Shown one piece after another: positions 40,396 through 51,571 of a stretch of 64,000 bases of DNA. The translations under genes were made by a program, and so were the position numbers. The stretch's first letter is position 1. Each line of letters begins with the position of its first letter. The notes beneath the pieces are model-generated. The model did not search any database and had not been told where the DNA came from. It saw only the letters and a list, made by a program, of their open reading frames with translations. The DNA is from Aaosphaeria pasadenensis (taxonomy: Eukaryota; Ascomycota; Dothideomycetes; Pleosporales), in the NCBI GenBank assembly GCA_022813625.1, contig JAKLMB010000007.1, positions 496,001 through 560,000 on the forward strand, in the 5' to 3' direction.

Positions 40396-43300
40396 ATGGC
40401 CATGACTGCGGTTCGTACCGTAATGCATCTGGAGGAAAAGAAATCTATACATCCCTTTTTTACGCAACCTCAGGGTGTGTGCCGGACATAATCATGAACT
40501 TCACACTATTCTTACTCTCGTATAGGTGAACCATTATCAGAGCAGCCCAAAGATGCCAACGAGTCCCCTTCCAGCGCAGCTATCGAGACATCGAACTATG
40601 AACAACCCGCAACGGATGCGAACGATCTGAAGCCTCGAAAGAAACGGTCACGAAACTCAGGCGTAACAAGTCTTCATAAAACCAACGACAGTAATGGTGG
40701 AAACCAAACTTCACTTGAGCAGTTCTCTAGAGGGGTCCAGAATGGGAAGCTAGCCATTCACCCAGGTCAGCAATTGCAAGAGGACAAACTGCCTCCGATA
40801 CAAGCAGAAACAAACGAAGAGCGTCGAAAGCGTCGAAAGACCGCCTCGCCAGGCCCATCTGATACGCAACATGACGGTACACATGAGAGGGCAAGCTCCT
40901 GTCAACCCGAACAGATACAACATGAACATGCGGCTAATATCGAGTCGAAGATCGATGCCAACTCAGATGCTGTTGCTGTACAAGGAATATTGTCGGATCT
41001 CTCTGGCGAGAAAGCTGAACATAAAGCTGACGCCACGGCGGTAACTCCAACAAAGAGCCAAAAGAGAGTGCTTAAAGTCACCAAGAAGGGGAAACTCCTC
41101 TCGTCTCCTCCAACGAAGTCCACGCCGGAACAAGGTAATAGCCCGAAGAGAAGACGGACACGCAAGACCTCCAAACCCAAGCCTCCCTCTACGATTACAA
41201 TAATTACCTACGGAGGGTCAGATGTTACCAATCGTCAGCTGCTCGGAGAGAAGATCGATTTGATTCTCAATGGCAAAAAGACCGTCAAATCGTCCCCATC
41301 GTCAACAAGTAAGGCGACTATCAAGCCGAAAGGGCCACCAAAGGCAACCCATCCCTTCTTTCTAGGAAAAAGTGCACCGGTAAAGGACCCCGACCCATCT
41401 TCAGATCTCAAGACTATCATTCCCGCACCTCCACCTAAAGGACCTCGAAAGACCGCAGTGACCCCAGGAAAACTCCGTGCAGAGGGGTATAGTTTGCAGT
41501 CCGCTCGCCACGTCCCCTCGTTTGGGCCTATTGCTGGAGGTAGCCATGTGCCGAAATTTGCTGGAATGAAAGAAGCTCTCTGGCCGTCCAAAGACACCGC
41601 ACATGTTCGTAGCATCGACGATTTGGAGCATTCGCAAATACCAAGACCGGAATGTCTAGATACCTTACGTAAGGGCAGAAAACTCAAAAGCCACATCTCT
41701 AATATAGCACCGGCGGAGGACTTGATCTCAAGACTGGGATGTGAACTCAGGAGCATTCTTGTGGACGCAAAGGGAAGCGACATATTGAACCAAACAAGAC
41801 AATATGGACACGTTCGATTACCCACTCGATTATTGACTACAGGTGTGAACATCCAGGAACGATTGTGCGAGGAACTTAAAACTGCACCAACAAACCGGTT
41901 TCTGAACCACCATTTCAACAGCATTGAGCATACCCTTACACCTTTCGACAAAGGCGAGTGTGAGCAGCAGTCTTGGGTTCAAAAATATGCTCCATGTTCC
42001 GCGACCCAAGTTCTCCAAGCCGGTAAAGAGGCCATCGTTTTGCGGGACTGGCTACGCAGCCTGACAGTCATGTCCGTGGAAAGTGGGAAAGATGCCAAAG
42101 AAGCTAACACCGCGACGGTGGAGCAACGGAAACATCCAAAAAAGAAAAGGAAAAAAGCAGAGGACGATTTCATTGTCGACGACTTTGAAGATTTTGCAGC
42201 CGAGGACATGATAGAGATATCCGATGGCGAAGACTACGGTGGACACAACAGGCCTATATCCCAAGGGAGAAGTGTGAAGCAACCCCAATTTACCAGAGAC
42301 AAAAATGTCGTAATCATTAGCGGCCCTCATGGCTGTGGTAAAAGCGCCACTGTCCACGCCGTTGCTAAAGAGCTAGGGTTTGAAGTCTTTGAGATCAACT
42401 CCGGAAGCCGTCGTTCTGGCAAGGATATCCAAGATAGGGTCGGAGACATGACTGCCAACCATTTGGTTAACCACAAGCGACAAGACGGTGCACCTAAACA
42501 GCAAACAGCAACCGCCGATGACACAGATGCCGAGCGAAACGCCTTAGCCTTGCAAAACGACATAGACAGCGGACGACAAGGCACCATGACCTCATTCTTC
42601 AAGGGAAACCCAAAAATAGGAGTGAAACCAAAATCAACCGTAGGCAAACACAAAAAAAGGGATTCCCAAGCTCAAGCTACTCTTCTACCGCCGAAATCTC
42701 AAAAGCAGTCATTGATCTTGTTCGAGGAGGCGGACGTGCTTTTCGAAGAAGATCAACAGTTCTGGGCGCAGGTCATCAAACTTGCGTCTCAGTCGAAGAG
42801 GCCTATCATCATTACGTGTAATGAAGAAGCCCAAATTCCAATTTATGACCTTCCGTTGGGGGCAATATTACGTCTATCCCAGCCTCCTTCCGATTTAGCC
42901 ACAGACTATATGCTCACATTAGCAGCGAAAGAAGGCCACATTGTCAAGCGCCAGGCAATCTCAGATTTATACCGATGCAAACGTCGAGATCTTCGGGCTA
43001 GCATCACTGAGCTTGATTTCTGGTGCCAGATGTCTGTAGGCGACAGGAAAGGTGGTCTAGAGTGGATATATCAGCGCTGGCCTCCGGGGAAAGACATCGA
43101 TGAGGATGGCCGACCTCTTCGAGTCGCTAGTAAAGACACATACCAAGCTGGCATGGGTTGGCTGTCGTATGATATAATGCTCTCGTCCGATGGCATTGGT
43201 TTCAGTGTCGAGGAAGAGCTATTGAAAGAGGCTTGGGAAGACTGGGGGCTCTCACCCGAATGGAGAACCGCATCTGGACCCACTGCTCCCATGACCACAG

Positions 43301-44091
43301 AAATATCGCATTTGGATGAGTTGGCACAACTTGATGCAATGCTCGAATCCTGCAGCGCCGCTGATGTTTACTGTCGAGTGGGTCTTCCCTCTTACGAACA
43401 GGTAATCGACGAACCTATCAACACATCAGAGTCCCGCCTATGGGAAAAGGAACGCGCTAGCTATACTCTAGATGCGTCCCTATTGCAATGCGACCAAGCG
43501 AATGATTATGCCGCCTTCGACACAAGGATATTCATCCAGAGCCAGTTAGCTGTCCAGAGCCGACGTGGAAGCACGTCACAAGCCATTGCCGACTCCGAAT
43601 TCAATTTCAACGCGGCAATAGCCCACCACGTTCAAACCTCCGAGAATCCTGCATCCCTTGACCGGTCAAACTTTTCCCAGGCGTTTGACATTCTTGCAGA
43701 ATCATCTCCTACGGCTACCTCATCCTACCAACTTATTGCTTCGTCTTTTGACCGGACATTCCGCATCATGGCAGAGGACTTGGCACCGTTTGTTCGCTGC
43801 ATCGTGGCTCATGAGATACGTAGCGAGGGAGAGCGTCTTCGTCGCAGCAACTTGCTTAGTGAAGGTGGCAGAAGCAAGCGTCAGCGCACAACTAAAGCAA
43901 GTCGAACGGCGCTCGAAGGGGGCACGAGAGAGACTAAGAGGAGGGAGAGGTGGTTCGATCAAGATCTGAACCGTTCCCTAGTCATGGGTACAGCTGGACA
44001 ATCCTGGAGTGGGCTAGGAGCAATAGGAGAAGTAAGTGAACTAGAGTATTCGACCAGCACTCCCGCCAGTGTAACAAGTACGCCAGAGTGA
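40396..44091 (+). CDS. elg1: Elg1/ATAD5-type PCNA unloader, large subunit of an RFC-like complex
   Basis: AAA+ subunit that, with Rfc2-5, unloads PCNA after replication and limits genome instability. Exons 40396-40474 and 40526-44091 (51-nt intron) give 1214 residues. The N-terminus carries KKSIHPFFTQ (residues 15-24), and a second HPFF lies at 302-305. Both are in a long basic, disordered N-terminal half with many KKRK-type clusters. The AAA+ core has Walker A GPHGCGKS (about 626-633), an RFC-like FEINSGSRRSGKD stretch, a Walker B-like SLILFEEADVLFEED (about 754-768) and sensor 1 IIITCNE. The helical RFC C-terminal region follows, with a basic tail (residues 1120-1170). The start is the ATG that places the HPFF motif near the N-terminus. 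It is convergent with alb1 and divergent from utp8. Confidence 0.92.
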
Positions 44092-44366
44092 ATGTGCATG
44101 GAAGGATTTGGCGTTTATATTCAACACATGATACCACATAGCATTGCATGAAGATATGAGATTATGCATTTCAAGGGCATATTAGGGGTCATTTTACATA
44201 CCGGGTATCTATGAAAAAATACTGCATAGGCGTTCTATAGACCGTACGCCAAATCCGTCGTTTGATCTTGTATCCTCCTTTTGATCGCCACCTAATAATT
44301 GTGATCGTGATTCGTAATCCAGCAACACTTCTGACTTGATTCTTGACAGACATCTCACACCTCGAT

Positions 44367-44957
44367 TTACAAGATCTCGTCCTCCACCTCGGTCACCTCC
44401 TTCACTTCTCCAGAGATGCCAGTGACCACCGCAGCATCTTCTTCCGCATTTGCCATTTCTTCGTCTCCCCAGACTTTTCGTTCCGTGCTTGGTTCTTCAT
44501 CCTCCTCTTCAGCGAGAGCATTGAAGGCATTTTTACTTTTTGCCTTCACTTTCTCGCCATTCACCTCCTCCCAGCCTTTCGCTCGCTCTCTGATGACCTT
44601 CTCTCGTCCCAGACTCTTTTGTCTCTTCAGAGCCAACTTCTCTACATTATTATCCGCTCGCTCCATTCCTTTCAAGCGTCGCAAATTCTGTTGTCGCTTA
44701 AGTTGCTTCGACTGCGATCTCTTGGTAACACCGCTCGACTGCGCAGCTAATACATGGGGTTTGGGGTCGACATTAGGTGGAGCTTTTGCTTCGGAAGGTG
44801 TAGGCTTGAGCGACTTGTCAAGATCGATTGATGGAGAGGCGGCACGTCGGGCGGCCCGTGAGTGAACGGTAGCTTCTATACAGATGTTAAAATCGAGTTT
44901 CTCTAAGCAGCGATGGCATATCATACGGCGCTTCTTCAGCTTTGCTGTCTTGGCCAT
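44367..44957 (-). CDS. alb1: Alb1, 60S pre-ribosome shuttling factor
   Basis: Small basic protein that travels with Arx1 on pre-60S particles and is recycled in the cytoplasm. Minus-strand exons 44957-44927 and 44875-44367, separated by a 51-nt intron (44926-44876, GTATGA...TAG), give 179 residues. The start MAKTAKLKKR and, after splicing, HSRAARRAASPSID are the family hallmark. The middle is rich in Lys/Arg (KRSQSKQLKRQQNLRRLKGM), and the C-terminus is acidic (NALAEEEDEEPS and an ending VTEVEDEIL). The intron length is a multiple of three and contains no stop in frame, so unspliced RNA could still be translated. No upstream ATG with family support is present. It is divergent from the Ubp1-like gene and convergent with elg1. 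Confidence 0.9.
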   Translation of the reverse strand: MAKTAKLKKRRMICHRCLEKLDFNICIEATVHSRAARRAASPSIDLDKSLKPTPSEAKAPPNVDPKPHVLAAQSSGVTKRSQSKQLKRQQNLRRLKGMERADNNVEKLALKRQKSLGREKVIRERAKGWEEVNGEKVKAKSKNAFNALAEEEDEEPSTERKVWGDEEMANAEEDAAVVTGISGEVKEVTEVEDEIL

Positions 44958-45546
44958 TGTGGAATTTGGTACTATTGTGTGGTGGGAATAGTTTGTTTGT
45001 GCGACGAGGTCGAAACGGCCTGTACTTTTTCCGTAGTATGAGACACACGCCCGCGGGGTAGTGCTCTGGAACAGTGATGGAAGTAAAAGAATATGCTTGA
45101 AGTACAGCGTGGCCCCCAATATATTGAGTGGTCAGATGGTCTCCTAAAAAGGTTTGTAGGAAGGTTTTCTGGGGATTTAGCGGCGCAATAACCATTACCA
45201 GATTTCAACAAAAAAAAGTGGTTTCGGAGGTGAACGCCAAGATGTTCATAGGTCGCCGCGTTCCTCATATGAGCCACCAATCGCTCACGTCTGTCCTCGC
45301 CACTGCGCGCACTTTCGGATCGCGACGATACGGTTATATTGCCTGCGCCTGTCCATCTCCATGTCGTGTACATTCCCAGGAGATCTATCCCGTTTGCTGT
45401 TTTTCGCTACGGCCTGTATGCGCTGGCCAGAACGTTGAAACATCACGACCGCATCGCTCTATCTTATATCCACCCTCCCGAACAAAACAACCCTTCACAA
45501 TCGCCGCGAGACAATCTACAGAATTCACATAGACCTGGCTGGAGTT
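44958..45546. promoter_or_regulatory. Divergent alb1 / Ubp1-like promoter region
   Basis: 589 bp between divergent start codons. No gene is supported. Two short open frames on the plus strand lead up to 45547 but show no conserved features. No known element stands out. Confidence 0.5.
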
Positions 45547-47841
45547 ATGAGCGACCAAGACCTTTGGGACCGTTACAACCGCCGGTCTAGTAGTCCATGG
45601 ACGAGTGAATGGTTCACCGGAGACTACTCCAATATAACAATCGGGTCATGCCTCGCTGGGCTTTTGACAGGCGCATTCATCATTTTCAAAACACTGGAGA
45701 TACTTGGGTATCCTGTCTGGTTGTGGCTACACTGGGCAATGGCGGCGATCTCAAATACTTTCTCAAGTACTGGCAGTAACGGAACTGCTAGTGGCGATAC
45801 GCAAGACTCGAATATGCAGAACGGCAGTGCGAAAGTCTTCGGCAGTGTATTTGGGCTGAGCAACGGACTTATCGGAAAAGGTGTAAGAGGCGTCACCGGT
45901 GCGCTTTCTAAGAGCTACACCAGCGACGTGCCCGCGGGTTTGGGCAACTGGGACAACTCTTGTTATCAGAACAGCGTAATTCAAGGCATGGCTTCGCTAC
46001 CTTCTTTACGCGAATACCTCCACAAGACAACAGCCCAGTACCGCAGCCTTGATAAGGAGACTACTAATGGGGCGCTCTATGATATGATCAACAATCTTAA
46101 TAACCCAGAGCATCGAGGTCAACACTTTTGGATCCGGGGGAAACTGAAATCGATGAATACTTGGCAACAGCAAGACGCACAGGAATATTTCTCGAAATTA
46201 TTGGATGAGCTAGATAAAGAGGTACAGAAAGCGACTACACAAAAACGAGAGACAAGCGCATCGTGGGTGCTCAACGTGAAGAGGCTAGCTGGCCTATCTT
46301 CAACAGCACAAATGGACGACACAGAAGAGGAGGATGAGGAAAACGAAGAGGGCGAGCCGGAGGATATGAAGGCTGAAGAGGAGGATTCTGTACCGCCCAA
46401 GCCCCCACAGGTCACGCCCAATCCCCTCGACGGCCTCCTTGCTCAACGTGTTGGGTGCATAAACTGTGGATATACTGAAGGATTGTCCATGATCCCGTTC
46501 AACTGCATCACGGTCCCCCTAGGAAGTGGCAGATCTCATTATTACGACGTCCGAGAGTGCCTAGACGAGTATACCAAGCTAGAGTACATCGAGGGCGTTG
46601 AATGCGCCAAATGTACCTTGCTCAAGGTGCACGACACCTTGACCAAATTGGCACCAGTACCGGATTCTCCCTTTGCAGAGCGTCTTCGCGCTGTGCAGGA
46701 AGCACTCGATGAAGAAGATTTCGAAGATAAAACACTGAAGGCTTGTGGCATCGCCAAAAAGAATTGGAGTCAGACTACGAAGTCGCGCCAAGCTGTTATT
46801 TCAAGGGCTCCAAAGGCTGTTGTACTCCATGTGAATCGAAGCATATTTGACGAGATGACTGGAGCACAGTTGAAGAATAGTGCCCCTGTGCAGTACCCAC
46901 AAGTATTGGATCTCGGGCACTGGTGCTTGGGCAGTCAACTGCCCGAGTCACCAAGCCCCAGTGATGTCGCTGAAGAGCGATGGCCAAAGGATCCCAATGT
47001 TTCCATGCTCGGAGAACTAGCCGTTGATCCTGAAACGAAAACTCTATCACCATTCCAGTACAAGTTGCGAGCAGTGGTCACCCATTTCGGAAGCCACGGG
47101 AACGGCCACTACGTGTGTTTCCGTCAGCACAAAAGTTACAAGAACGAAGTCTCAACAGATGGCGAAATTTCAATAGAGTCCTCGCCTGACGAGCAGTGGT
47201 GGCGGTTTAGTGACGAGAATGTTTACAGAGTTTCAGAGGATGCCGCCCTACACCAAGGTGGCGTCTTCATGCTATTCTATGAACGCATCGATATGGAGGT
47301 CAGCTCCTTACCGAGTCACAAAGAAGCAAATTCGGCCCCTGTCAGCCTGCCCGAAGAATCGACGACTGGGACAAGCGTTGCGCTATCCAACGCAGAGGCA
47401 ATTGCATCGAGCATAGAAACGGCTGCAGAAGTTGAAGAACCCGAAGGTATATCTGAGAATCACCCCCTCTCTCCACCGGCGTCACCAAATCTTACACCTG
47501 GCGATTCACCGACCAGACTCACTAAGATGGATCGTTGTCTCGAAGAGAACAATGGTGCTAGAAGTGCCTATCTTACACCACCACCCGAAAGCGTGGCCTG
47601 TAACAGCGAATTGCATGCGGACACACCTGAAGCTATTGATGATGGGTCTACCAAAGTCCCATCTATACGAACGCCAACAGATGATGAGCAGACACGTGTG
47701 GACATGGTGACTGAAACTCGTGAAGAGGTGCTGTCAGCTGTTCAAACGCAATCACCGAGCCCTCAAAAGATGCGAACAGCCGGTAGCACATCCAATCGAA
47801 CGAATGATAACAGATCAAGCTTGCCCATGGTTAGCGTATAA
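45547..47841 (+). CDS. ubp1: Membrane-anchored ubiquitin-specific protease, Ubp1 type
   Basis: Cysteine protease of the UCH/USP family (C19) that removes ubiquitin. Single exon, 764 residues. An N-terminal hydrophobic segment (about residues 32-62, SCLAGLLTGAFIIFKTLEIL) is expected to anchor the protein in a membrane, as in yeast Ubp1 or animal USP30. The Cys box GLGNWDNSCYQNSVIQG has the nucleophile at residue 139. A zinc-binding CxxC pair set is visible (CINC and CAKC). The His box GSHGNGHYVCF has the catalytic His at 521, and WWRFSDENV supplies Asp 556. An acidic insert (EEEDEENEEGEPED) lies between the boxes. The last 170 residues are disordered. All catalytic residues are present, so the enzyme should be active. 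The choice between ER and mitochondrial location is inference. Confidence 0.9.
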   Translation: MSDQDLWDRYNRRSSSPWTSEWFTGDYSNITIGSCLAGLLTGAFIIFKTLEILGYPVWLWLHWAMAAISNTFSSTGSNGTASGDTQDSNMQNGSAKVFGSVFGLSNGLIGKGVRGVTGALSKSYTSDVPAGLGNWDNSCYQNSVIQGMASLPSLREYLHKTTAQYRSLDKETTNGALYDMINNLNNPEHRGQHFWIRGKLKSMNTWQQQDAQEYFSKLLDELDKEVQKATTQKRETSASWVLNVKRLAGLSSTAQMDDTEEEDEENEEGEPEDMKAEEEDSVPPKPPQVTPNPLDGLLAQRVGCINCGYTEGLSMIPFNCITVPLGSGRSHYYDVRECLDEYTKLEYIEGVECAKCTLLKVHDTLTKLAPVPDSPFAERLRAVQEALDEEDFEDKTLKACGIAKKNWSQTTKSRQAVISRAPKAVVLHVNRSIFDEMTGAQLKNSAPVQYPQVLDLGHWCLGSQLPESPSPSDVAEERWPKDPNVSMLGELAVDPETKTLSPFQYKLRAVVTHFGSHGNGHYVCFRQHKSYKNEVSTDGEISIESSPDEQWWRFSDENVYRVSEDAALHQGGVFMLFYERIDMEVSSLPSHKEANSAPVSLPEESTTGTSVALSNAEAIASSIETAAEVEEPEGISENHPLSPPASPNLTPGDSPTRLTKMDRCLEENNGARSAYLTPPPESVACNSELHADTPEAIDDGSTKVPSIRTPTDDEQTRVDMVTETREEVLSAVQTQSPSPQKMRTAGSTSNRTNDNRSSLPMVSV

Positions 47842-48194
47842 AGATGGACCGAGATTATGGCATGCATCTACACGGCGTTTATTGTTTCTCACACGCATGG
47901 AATGGAGTATTTCGTGAGCATCCTAGGCGCCTTCTATCGCCGATACGGATAGCATTTTTCTATGCCATTTTTATTGCAGCATAATTTAGCAAATACCTAG
48001 ACTAACAGTTCAATTACAAATGCTACTTCCGTATATGTAACAAGTCATTCCAGTAGTTGCAACATTCCGCATCTGTGCAAAACGTTAGTCGTTGAAATGC
48101 GAGCAATGTGGTTGGGTCGGACGCAACACCGTAACTCCGAACGAGTGACGTCTTATCGATAGAGGTCGAGTAGTAGAACGTCATCCTCGGCTTA
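47842..48194. other. Intergenic, Ubp1-like 3' side and glyoxalase II promoter
   Basis: No gene seen. AT-rich 3' flank at 47,940-48,020. The leader of the glyoxalase II gene probably starts in the right part. Confidence 0.5.
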
Positions 48195-49407
48195 ATGATG
48201 TTCATGAAGAAAACAACACGAATATTCTTCGTCATCTTACTTATGAGCCTACTCACAGCTACCATCAAACGTAACCCGTTCAAATCACTATCGAAGTCTG
48301 TCTTCAAAGTAAGCCTGCGGCCTGGCATCATCGCGCGCAGCCATAAACTAATTGCAAAGCCCGTACCAACACGCGCCATGCATATCCAGTCGATTCCCAT
48401 GTGTTAAGAGTACCTTCATGAACTTACTTGCACACAATCTAACGCTCTGTAGGGGAAGGAACGGGCAATAATTATGCCTACCTTGTCACCGATGACAAGT
48501 CAAAAGACGCTGTCATTATTGATCCAGCAAACCCACCAGAGTAATTTTAGCCCCCTCTGATTATTCAACATATGATTTGATTGACCTCTCTTGCAGAGTT
48601 CTGCCAGTATTGAGAGAGAAGACGGATAGTGGAGCTATAAAACTTTCCAAGATTATCAACACTCATCAGTAAGTTCTTGGTGGTGCATTGGTGTTGTATA
48701 AAACTAACCTTGGTCGCCAGCCACCACGACCATGCTGGAGGAAACGTCGAAATCGTAAGTTCACTCTGCTCTGGGAGGTATCAAGGATGGTCGGTTGATA
48801 TTTGCAGCTTAAACATTTCAAACTACCTATTATTGGTGGCAAAGACTGCGACAAAGTATCAGAAACACCGTCCCACAAATCTACTTTCACGATCGGCGAG
48901 AACATCAAGGTCACCGCACTCCACACTCCCTGCCACACTCAAGACAGTATCTGCTACTTCTTTGAGGATGGCAATGACCGTGTCGTCTTCACTGGTGACA
49001 CTCTCTTCATCGGTGGCTGTGGACGCTTTTTTGAGGGCAATGCAGCGGAGATGAACAAGGCCCTCAATGAAGTCCTTGCTGCTCTACCCAACGATACCAA
49101 AGTCTATCCTGGCCATGAGTACACGAAAGGCAACGTTAGGTTTGCAAAGAAGGTATTGAACAATGATGCCATCAAAAGATTGGATGAGTACTCTCAGGCA
49201 AACAAGGAGACTCAGGGCAAATTCACAATTGGTGATGAGAAGGTATGTTCATTGCATAATTCATGTCTCTAACCACAACTAAATATACTTTTCTAGGAAC
49301 ACAATGTCTTCATGCGTGTCAATGACCCTGACATCCATGCATTAGTCGGAAAAGATCAACCCGTGGAGGTCATGAAGACTCTCCGAGAAATGAAGGATAG
49401 GTCGTGA
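48195..49407 (+). CDS. glo2: Glyoxalase II (hydroxyacylglutathione hydrolase), possible mitochondrial and cytosolic forms from two starts
   Basis: Hydrolyses S-D-lactoylglutathione to D-lactate and glutathione, the second step of methylglyoxal removal. Exons end/start at 48402/48453, 48540/48597, 48668/48721, 48754/48808 and 49242/49297; stop at 49405-49407. From the internal ATG at 48378 the product is 254 residues and starts MHIQSIPMWEGTGNNYAYLV, the usual cytosolic start. In the same exon, ATGs at 48195, 48198 and 48204 are in frame and add up to 61 residues that are rich in Lys/Arg and hydrophobics with no acidic residue, resembling a mitochondrial presequence. The metal site THHHHDHAGGN is complete (split by intron 3), with PCHTQDS, TGDTLFIGGCGRFFEG and PGHEYT giving the other ligands. 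The first donor is a less common GTTAAG. Five introns are 50-56 nt. Confidence 0.93.
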
Positions 49408-49751
49408 AAGACTCGTGAACCCAAAAGCATAAAATGCATAGCTACATAGTCCCATAATCAATGGAAAATAGCATCTGAGTACAATCGAATCAAACTGAAT
49501 GTGAAAAATATGATTAATAATTGGTTGTACGCTTTCCAATTGGCGCCACAGAAGCGGGGCACCAAACATCACCCACATGCTGCATAGGTGGGGTGGGGCC
49601 GTGGAAAAATTCTGCTTAAGCATCACCAACACTCCGTACAGTAGACTATGAACAGAAGAATCCCAAAACATTGAGCACGTTACTTGACTCTGTATATATC
49701 ATTTGCAATTCCAAAATCATTCATCAATCACACAACACGATCAATTGATTC
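49408..49751. other. Intergenic, glyoxalase II 3' side
   Basis: No gene seen. AT-rich downstream of the stop codon. CACTCCGTACAG at about 49,629 is a near match to the repeated TACTCCGTA word. The last 50 bp precede the tRNA. Confidence 0.5.
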
Positions 49752-49833
49752 GGCCGTGTGGCCCAATGGCAAGGCGCTTGACTACGATTAAAGTGGTATC
49801 AAGAGATTCCAGGTTCGACCCCTGGCACGGTCA
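49752..49833 (+). tRNA. tRNA-Arg(ACG) with a 10-nt intron
   Basis: Cloverleaf by eye: acceptor stem GGCCGTG/CACGGTC (one G-U pair), discriminator A at 49833, D-arm around GGCCCAATGGCAAGGC, anticodon stem CTTGA/TCAAG, T-arm CCAGG-TTCGACC-CCTGG (B box GGTTCGACCCC). The anticodon loop reads C-T-A-C-G-A then a 10-nt insert TTAAAGTGGT (49788-49797) at the canonical 37/38 position, then A. Anticodon ACG is at 49784-49786. The mature length is 72 nt before CCA addition. A T-run at about 49,835-49,841 serves as Pol III terminator. Confidence 0.94.
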
Positions 49834-51571
49834 TCTTTTTTTGCATTTTCATGCATCTAGGTTGGAATGGTTTCCACCTATTCATTCCGTTTTTTAGGGG
49901 TCCTGGTAATTCCTTCAAAAAAAGGGGGATGACTACCAGATGTATTGTCTGCTTTCGCTTTTTTTTTTGCTCCCTGGAGCTTGTCAAATGTATAATTCTA
50001 TCATCTCCGGAACAACGTTTAAGCTTGATGTAAGCCGAATTTGAATTTTAGATTTTTAAAATGTAAGTATTTATTTAAAAATTCTGTACCTTCTTAGATT
50101 TCTGTATAAGATTGTTAGATAGTGTCTCTTTCTTATATAGTCTTTTAGAGGAGGCATAGTTTAACATTTAAAACTAGCATTATTTTAGGTTACAGAGTAA
50201 TTACATGTCGTATATTATTTCCATGCTCTCCTTTGACTTTGTTTCTTTGTTCCCTTGCTTGTTCATTGAACTATTTCAACATATTGCAAACAAATCAAAA
50301 TGCTACTGTAAAAAGTTTCACTACTGCAACTAGAGAGACAAGTACAACTTTGAATAAGTGTACAGAGATAAGATATGAGATACATATCTCATACGTTATC
50401 ATCCCCCGACCTACTAAATTGTAAGCTTTTAAGTATTGCCTGAAAGAAAAGGTGTTGTGGGTCATGTCTTCGTGACAAGTGGCCGTGGAGGCCTTCAAGA
50501 GACCGGAACAGGACAATGTGTACTTTTGACGTATCCGAGGGTTAGGGAAGGAATCGTGGACGTAGCACTTTAACCACGTTGATTGACAAGAAGAAGAAGG
50601 TCTGCTAAAAACCTTGATGTTGCTTATTGCGTGTACTGCGCGGCTGTGAAAAGAGCTAAGAAAAAAGGGAAAGATTGATCAAAAGACTTAAGAGGCCGGA
50701 CATCGAAGTATGCGTAGATCTATGTAGAGAGCTATTTCATTTGATAAGTACTGAGCTGACTTTACGGGCCCCAATGGCTTAGCAAGGCAGATGGTCTTCA
50801 GCACTGAGTTTGACACATCCATCCATGTGAATTTGCAAATTAATTGGCCGTGATACAGCAAAATGGAATGAAGTGATGCAACTGATTACAACGCGACGAC
50901 TCAACACCGAAATTGAAGCCTTAATGCACAACCATGTGAAACCAAACATGGGACTGTTGTATGCATAGTACAAAATCTCTAATTTGAGGCACTAGAGTGC
51001 TTCCAGAAAGGGCTGTATGCCAATTTCTGTAGCAATTTACATATGGTCGGGCTTATCGAGACGGGCTTGAAAACTACGCAATTCTCCATTCAAACTCCAA
51101 AGTTGACGTAATGAGAAAGCAACCAAGCATAGCGTACTCAAGTTTTTTTCGAAGTCTCGATGTTCGGGACAGAAAGATAGGCCCTTGGCTTTGAGAAACT
51201 GGACTTCTGCTTCCAGGCGCGTCACTAAATCTTACCCGTCACAAGCTTTAAGACCTGAGCATATTTTCAAATGCTTTGATTTTTTAATCGACCTTTAACG
51301 TTCTGCTTCATTCTTCTATGCTGACAACTATAGTCGCTGTGCTACAGTTGGGTCCATCAAACAGACGTACATTGCTTCGTCACTGTTATAGACACAAGGA
51401 GAATTTTTGGAGATGGATAATGTATTGATATAAAGGAGCTCGATAGCCGGTGCTTGTCCGCTTTGTACTTATGCAATGCAATCCTAATGCCATGCTGAAC
51501 TGAAATATATGCATGAATGATAACGCCGAGGTATATTGCTCGCTCCAGTCGCTGATAATGCCAAGAATGAA
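49834..51571. other. 1.7 kb AT-rich gene-free stretch downstream of the tRNA
   Basis: Clearly more AT-rich than the neighbouring genes, especially 50,030-50,420, with many TA steps and stop codons in all frames. No gene is supported. The composition and position beside a tRNA gene are compatible with a decayed, possibly RIP-mutated mobile element, but no terminal repeat, target duplication or coding remnant could be identified. Confidence 0.45.

Noticed and set aside
44958..45119. N-terminal extension of Alb1 upstream of MAKTAKL
   Set aside because: The upstream in-frame residues are unrelated to the family, and MAKTAKLKKR is the conserved Alb1 start.
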